From Methylomonas sp. (GTDB lineage Bacteria; Pseudomonadota; Gammaproteobacteria; Methylococcales; Methylomonadaceae): a stretch of DNA of 6,401 nucleotides. Positions 1-3,953 of the stretch are shown in pieces (the first letter of the stretch is position 1; each line of letters opens with the position of its first letter). The notes under the pieces were generated by a model. It saw nothing but the letters and a program-made list of their open reading frames with translations. It had not been told where the DNA came from and ran no database searches. The stretch spans positions 1 through 6,401 of the forward strand of contig JALXCS010000153.1 of NCBI GenBank assembly GCA_026990815.1, read 5' to 3'. The position numbers and the translations under genes are program-made.

Positions 1-636
1 AATTTCGTTTTTTTCATCCTTTTTCCCTAACAAGTCCACTAGGGAAAAAGCCAGAATATGTGGTAAATGACTGGTAGCTGCAAGGACATGGTCATGATGC
101 TCCGTATCCATAACTGAAACCAATGCGCCCAATTTTTCCCAAAATTGCTGCATTAATATTACTGATTGCTGAGAAGTTTCTGATGTTGGGGTAATAATCA
201 AGCGTTTCTTGTCAAACAGATTATCGATCGCTGCTTGTGCACCACTTTGTTCTGCACCTGCAATAGGGTGTGTGGGTACAAAATTTTCCGGCACTACACC
301 AAATACTTTTTTAGCAGCCTTAATTACATTTACCTTTGTGCTACCCACGTCTGAATAAACAGCTGAATCAGACCAATAATCTTTTAATTGTATAAATATA
401 TCTTCAATTTCGCCTACAGGAGTAGCAATAACAACATAGTCAGCATCCTGAACAGCTGATTCTATATCAAAATAATAGCGGTCAACGATACCTTTAGTTT
501 GCGCCAGATCCAGGTTTATTTCATCTTCCAGCCTGCCAAAACCAACTATCTCGGAACAAATTCCTTTTTTCCGCGCAGCCAGTGCAATCGATCCACCGAT
601 CAAGCCTACGCCTATCACACAAATTTTATTAGACAT
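1..636 (-). CDS. tyrA: TyrA-family prephenate (or arogenate/cyclohexadienyl) dehydrogenase, 3' end missing
   Basis: This is the oxidative step of tyrosine synthesis in the cytoplasm: decarboxylating oxidation of prephenate to 4-hydroxyphenylpyruvate, or of arogenate to tyrosine. The 212 visible residues have no stop and run off the left edge; family members of about 290 residues imply roughly 80 are missing. An N-terminal Rossmann fold carries the glycine motif GVGLIGG (9-15). Other family motifs are ATPV (71-74), DVGSTK (96-101, with the conserved Ser99), THPIAGAEQSG (122-132, with the catalytic-type His123) and SHLPH (189-193) at the start of the helical dimerisation domain. The ATG is chosen because the glycine motif follows it at the normal distance. 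It overlaps the end of hisC by 8 bases, so translation is probably coupled. After the second strand the sequence reads VGFGR, with Gly34-Arg35 where NAD-specific enzymes usually have an acidic residue, so NADP use is possible. The family call is secure; substrate and cofactor are inference. Confidence 0.95.
   Translation of the reverse strand, partial: MSNKICVIGVGLIGGSIALAARKKGICSEIVGFGRLEDEINLDLAQTKGIVDRYYFDIESAVQDADYVVIATPVGEIEDIFIQLKDYWSDSAVYSDVGSTKVNVIKAAKKVFGVVPENFVPTHPIAGAEQSGAQAAIDNLFDKKRLIITPTSETSQQSVILMQQFWEKLGALVSVMDTEHHDHVLAATSHLPHILAFSLVDLLGKKDEKNEI
19..50. repeat. Perfect 11-bp inverted repeat within tyrA
   Basis: The arms are 19-29 (CTTTTTCCCTA) and 40-50 (TAGGGAAAAAG), separated by 10 bases. 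They lie in codons for a conserved-looking part of TyrA just after SHLPH. In the mRNA the stem is followed by GATG and an A-run, not a U-run, so it is not an intrinsic terminator. Whether it has any role is unknown. Confidence 0.6.
629..636 (-). other. 8-base hisC/tyrA stop-start overlap
   Basis: ATGTCTAA contains the tyrA start codon and the hisC stop codon in different frames. Only a weak GAAG (649-646, 9 bases upstream) could serve as Shine-Dalgarno, since AAAGG touches the ATG directly. Translation of tyrA therefore probably depends on ribosomes terminating at hisC. The overlap is seen directly; the coupling is inference. Confidence 0.8.
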
Positions 637-1738
637 CCTTTAGCACTTCAGATAAAGCATCAATAAAAAATTGATTCTCTTCCATTGTGCCAATACTAAT
701 CCGTAAATGATTTGGCATACCATAATTCGCAACAGGCCGAACTATAACCCCCTTGCGTAATAAGGCTTCGTAAACTGGAAGAGCAGGTTGCTGCAGATCC
801 ACAGAAACAAAATTAGCCGATGAAGGAATCCAGGGCAAATTAAGGTCAGAAAAAGCCTTTGTTAATTGCGTCATGCCCTGGCGATTAAGTTCCAGGGTTT
901 TATGTAAATATTCGTTGTCATCCAATGCCGCCTGCGCTGCAGCCAAAGCCAATGAATTGTTATTAAAGGGCTGTCGGACCCTGTTGAGCAAATCGATCAT
1001 TTCGACCGATGAAAGACCATAGCCAATTCTTAACCCGGCAAGTCCATATGCTTTTGAAAAAGTGCGGGTAATAATTAAATTGGGATACATTTCTAACCAT
1101 AGTCTGGAATTAAAACGATCCCGCTCATTAATATATTCATAATATGCTTCATCAAGAACACAAATCACATGCCGAGGAAGCGAACTTAAAAAAGTTTCCA
1201 CCTCGTCATGTGTCAAATAAGTACCTGTCGGATTATTGGGATTGGCAATAAAAACCATTCGTGTATTTGCAGTCATTGCCTTTAACATGCCATCAAGATC
1301 ATGCCCATAATTGTTGGCCGGAATACTTATCCCTTTTGCCCCTGCAGCCTGTGTTACCAAAGGATAAACGGCAAATGCATGTTGAGAAAAAATTACCTCG
1401 GAATCAGATGTCAAAAAAGTTCTTGCCAATAGCTCAAGAATTTCATTGGAACCATTACCTAAAACGATTTGGTCACTGAATATATCATGACGACCGGATA
1501 AAACTTGTTTTAGTGAAAACCCGGAACCATCCGGATATCGGGCTAAATCAGATTTTGCCGCCTCGATTGCTGCAATGGCTTTTGCTCCTGGGCCTAATGG
1601 ATTTTCATTAGATGCCAATTTAATGATCTGCTCCAAATCCAGTTCACGCTGTAATTCGGTGATCGGTTTGCCTGGTGAATAAGGCACCAATTGCCCAACT
1701 CCTGGAACTGCCAATTGGTAAAGAAAATGTTCAGTCAC
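629..1738 (-). CDS. hisC: Histidinol-phosphate aminotransferase, HisC2-like with possible aromatic aminotransferase role
   Basis: This is a cytoplasmic PLP enzyme of aminotransferase fold type I. The family reaction converts imidazole-acetol phosphate and glutamate to histidinol phosphate and 2-oxoglutarate. At 369 residues it is full length. Visible motifs are ASNENPLGP (42-50), GNGSNE (94-99), NPNNPTG (166-172), LDEAYYEY (195-202, with Asp196 for the pyridine nitrogen) and TRTFSKAYGLAGLR (224-237), in which Lys229 should form the Schiff base. LRIS (345-348) holds the carboxylate-binding Arg346. The start is GTG, chosen because the resulting N-terminus (MTEHFLYQLAVPGV) matches HisC2 proteins of Pseudomonas type and a stop lies a few codons upstream. 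No good Shine-Dalgarno precedes it. The position between pheA and tyrA, away from other his genes, matches the second hisC copies that also transaminate phenylpyruvate and 4-hydroxyphenylpyruvate. That wider role is inferred from context. Whether this is the only hisC of the genome cannot be seen. Confidence 0.96.
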   Translation of the reverse strand: MTEHFLYQLAVPGVGQLVPYSPGKPITELQRELDLEQIIKLASNENPLGPGAKAIAAIEAAKSDLARYPDGSGFSLKQVLSGRHDIFSDQIVLGNGSNEILELLARTFLTSDSEVIFSQHAFAVYPLVTQAAGAKGISIPANNYGHDLDGMLKAMTANTRMVFIANPNNPTGTYLTHDEVETFLSSLPRHVICVLDEAYYEYINERDRFNSRLWLEMYPNLIITRTFSKAYGLAGLRIGYGLSSVEMIDLLNRVRQPFNNNSLALAAAQAALDDNEYLHKTLELNRQGMTQLTKAFSDLNLPWIPSSANFVSVDLQQPALPVYEALLRKGVIVRPVANYGMPNHLRISIGTMEENQFFIDALSEVLKDV

Positions 1739-1768
1739 AATCAGATTAAAATATTAAGAAAACAATAA
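1739..1768 (-). other. AT-rich pheA-hisC spacer without clear ribosome binding site
   Basis: This 30-base gap is the longest non-coding stretch in the window. Twenty-six of its bases are A or T, and the transcribed strand is U-rich. No GGAG-like sequence stands at the proper distance from the hisC GTG, and I see no hairpin that would make it a terminator. It may act as an unstructured, S1-dependent ribosome entry site, or it may be a relaxed junction. A weak promoter cannot be excluded because AT-rich sequence produces -10-like words by chance. Confidence 0.5.
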
Positions 1769-2854
1769 TTATAAAACTGCTTTTGGATAAGAACCTAATA
1801 CCTTGACGGTTTCGGCGCGTTGCTTTAAGGATTCGATCACTTTCTGAATCTGCGGGTCCTGAAAATGGCCGTCAATATCGATAAAAAACACATATTCCCA
1901 CAAACCCTGGCGTGAAGGACGGGATTCAATTCGGTTCATACTAATGCCATATTCAGCGAAAGGCTCTAAAATTTTATATAGCGCCCCGGGCTGGTTGCCT
2001 GTTGAAATCAACAAAGAGGTTTTATCATCACCAGTGCTGTTGGCAATTTGCGATCCAATAATTAAAAACCTAGTGGTATTATCGTTTTCGTCTTCAATAT
2101 TCCTTTCCAGAATTTTTAAATCATATAAATCAGCGGCGATTTCGCCCGCTATTGCTGCTTTGCCAGGTTGTTTTGCGGCTAGCCTGGCAGCTTCAGCATT
2201 GCTACTGACTGCTGTTAGCGGAACATCCGGAATCGTCCTGTTTAACCATTTACGGCATTGCGCCAACGATTGCTGATGTGAATAGATTTCTGTGATATCA
2301 GCAAGTTTGTCTACTGAACCAATCAGGTTATGATGAATTCTGATTTCCACTTCGCCACAAATTTGTAGCGGCGAAGTGATAAACCGATCTAAAGTGTGGG
2401 TAATTACACCTTCAGTAGAATTTTCAATGGGCACAACACCAAACTGACACTGGCCATTCTCAACAAGCTTGAAAATATCATCAATAGACGTTGCGGTAAT
2501 TGTACAGGCAGCATGACCAAAATGTTTATAGGCAGCCTGCTGGGTGAAAGTGCCTTCCGGCCCCAAAAATGCAACTTGCAACGGTTTTTCTAGAGCCAAA
2601 CACGCAGACATCAACTCTCTGAACAACCTGACCGCAGATTCGTCATCCAATGGGCCTTTATTGAGCGCTTTAATTCTTCGCAGAACCAGAGCTTCCCTGT
2701 CAGGACGATAGAAACATCCTGTTTCTCCTTCCGCCATTTTAGTCCTGGCCACATCAATAGCAATACTGGCTCTTTGATTGATTAACTGTAGAATTTCTTT
2801 ATCAATCGCATCAATTTTATTTCTTAATTCAGATAAAGGTTCAACAGAAGTCAT
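1769..2854 (-). CDS. pheA: Bifunctional chorismate mutase / prephenate dehydratase (P-protein)
   Basis: This is the cytoplasmic P-protein that rearranges chorismate to prephenate and then dehydrates and decarboxylates it to phenylpyruvate for phenylalanine. At 361 residues all three expected domains are present. The AroQ-type helical mutase (about 1-90) has Arg11, Arg28, Lys39 and the YRPDRE segment (49-54). The dehydratase domain (about 93-270) begins FLGPEGTFT (96-104) and contains PIENSTEGV (142-150) and the catalytic-type Thr261 in TTRF. The C-terminal ACT domain (about 278-361) carries the phenylalanine-binding motifs GAL (290-292) and ESRP (310-313). Feedback inhibition by phenylalanine is therefore expected from family knowledge. 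The ATG lies 14 bases after the serC stop. There is no clear Shine-Dalgarno, but the mutase helix starts at the right distance and no alternative in-frame start is convincing. I see no damage or unusual substitution in the motifs. Confidence 0.98.
   Translation of the reverse strand: MTSVEPLSELRNKIDAIDKEILQLINQRASIAIDVARTKMAEGETGCFYRPDREALVLRRIKALNKGPLDDESAVRLFRELMSACLALEKPLQVAFLGPEGTFTQQAAYKHFGHAACTITATSIDDIFKLVENGQCQFGVVPIENSTEGVITHTLDRFITSPLQICGEVEIRIHHNLIGSVDKLADITEIYSHQQSLAQCRKWLNRTIPDVPLTAVSSNAEAARLAAKQPGKAAIAGEIAADLYDLKILERNIEDENDNTTRFLIIGSQIANSTGDDKTSLLISTGNQPGALYKILEPFAEYGISMNRIESRPSRQGLWEYVFFIDIDGHFQDPQIQKVIESLKQRAETVKVLGSYPKAVL
2348..2378. repeat. Perfect 9-bp inverted repeat within pheA
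   Basis: The arms are 2348-2356 (CACTTCGCC) and 2370-2378 (GGCGAAGTG) with a 13-base loop. The loop itself contains the 10-base palindrome ACAAATTTGT at 2357-2366. The repeat sits in the prephenate dehydratase domain. A stem of this size could occur by chance in a window of this length. Confidence 0.45.
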
Positions 2855-2868
2855 AATGGTTTGTACTA

Positions 2869-3948
2869 TTAATGCGTTCGTTCAAACTCGGCCATAAATT
2901 GAATCAAGGCATCTACGCCCTGCTCAGGCATAGCATTATAGATACTTGCGCGCATCCCCCCAACAGAACGATGTCCTTTCAAGGCTTCCAGACCATTTGC
3001 TTGTGCCTGCTGTAAAAATTCCGAATCCAGAGCAGAATCTTTCAGAATAAAAGGTATGTTCATTCTTGAACGACACACCTTATCGACAGGGTTTGAATAG
3101 AACGAAGACTCATCAATAAACTGGTAAAGTTTGCTTGATTTTCTGATATTAATTTGTTCAATTGCCGCCAATCCACCTTGTTTTTTCAACCATTGTAATA
3201 CCAGACCGACTAAATACCAATTATAGGTAGCCGGGGTATTCAACATAGAATCATTACCACTTTGTTCAGCATAATCAAAAACACTGGGTGTTGTTGGATC
3301 AGCATTTCCAACTAGATCATCTCTAACAATAACTACTGTCACACCTGCCGGCCCCATATTTTTTTGTGACCCGGCATAAATTAAACCATATTGCTCAATA
3401 TTTAGCGGCTTGGACAATATATTGGAGGACATATCCACCACTAAAGGTAAATCTGTCATTTCAGGAACTTGATGAAATTCAACACCGTGAATGGTTTCAT
3501 TGGGCGTATAATGGAGATAACCGGCCAGTTCATCAACCTGCCAACTATCAAAATCAGGAATGGTAGTAAAATTATCCGCTTCTGAAGATGCGGCAATATT
3601 AACATCACAATATTTTTTTGCTTCCTTAATGGCCTTTTTTGACCAGGCGCCTGTTAACACATAATTAGCTGATTTTTTCCCCGCCAGAATATTCTTTGGA
3701 ATCATGGCAAATTGAGCTGTCGCTCCACCTTGCAGAAACAGCACTTTATAATCATCAGGAATATTCAGCAATTCTTTTAGATCTGCACTCAATTGTTCAG
3801 CAATTGTCAAAAAGTACTTGCCACGATGGCTCATTTCCATCACTGACATGCCGGTTTTTTGCCAATCCAACATTTCTTCACGCGCCTGCTGCAATACCTC
3901 CTCAGGCAACATTGACGGTCCAGCGCTAAAATTCAAAATTCGTGACAT
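2869..3948 (-). CDS. serC: Phosphoserine aminotransferase
   Basis: This cytoplasmic PLP enzyme (class V aminotransferase family) converts 3-phosphohydroxypyruvate and glutamate to 3-phosphoserine. In proteobacteria it also makes 4-phosphohydroxythreonine for pyridoxal phosphate synthesis. The 359 residues are the normal length. Motifs seen are NFSAGPSMLP (6-15), MEMSHRG (37-43, with His41 and Arg42 at substrate-binding positions), QGGATAQF (73-80), Trp102 which should stack on the cofactor ring, NETIHGVEF (150-158), VDMSSNILS (171-179, with Asp172), and YAGSQKNMGPAG (191-202) with Schiff-base Lys196. GHRSVGGMRASIYNA (325-339) supplies further phosphate-binding residues. The ATG is 5 bases after the gyrA stop and has a good Shine-Dalgarno, so gyrA and serC are likely cotranscribed and translationally coupled. 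Nothing looks truncated or atypical. Confidence 0.98.
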   Translation of the reverse strand: MSRILNFSAGPSMLPEEVLQQAREEMLDWQKTGMSVMEMSHRGKYFLTIAEQLSADLKELLNIPDDYKVLFLQGGATAQFAMIPKNILAGKKSANYVLTGAWSKKAIKEAKKYCDVNIAASSEADNFTTIPDFDSWQVDELAGYLHYTPNETIHGVEFHQVPEMTDLPLVVDMSSNILSKPLNIEQYGLIYAGSQKNMGPAGVTVVIVRDDLVGNADPTTPSVFDYAEQSGNDSMLNTPATYNWYLVGLVLQWLKKQGGLAAIEQINIRKSSKLYQFIDESSFYSNPVDKVCRSRMNIPFILKDSALDSEFLQQAQANGLEALKGHRSVGGMRASIYNAMPEQGVDALIQFMAEFERTH

Positions 3949-3953
3949 TAAGA

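Noticed and set aside
19..50. Intrinsic terminator in tyrA
   Set aside because: The stem is AT-rich at its base and is followed by A-rich, not U-rich, RNA in the direction of transcription; tyrA coding continues through it.
1739..1768. Promoter or attenuator before hisC
   Set aside because: The gap is only 30 bases, with no hairpin pair, leader peptide or convincing -35/-10 pair; AT-rich words alone are not enough.
1944..2276. Plus-strand 110-codon open frame
   Set aside because: It lies antisense inside pheA, whose frame is fully conserved; no family resemblance or convincing start signal.
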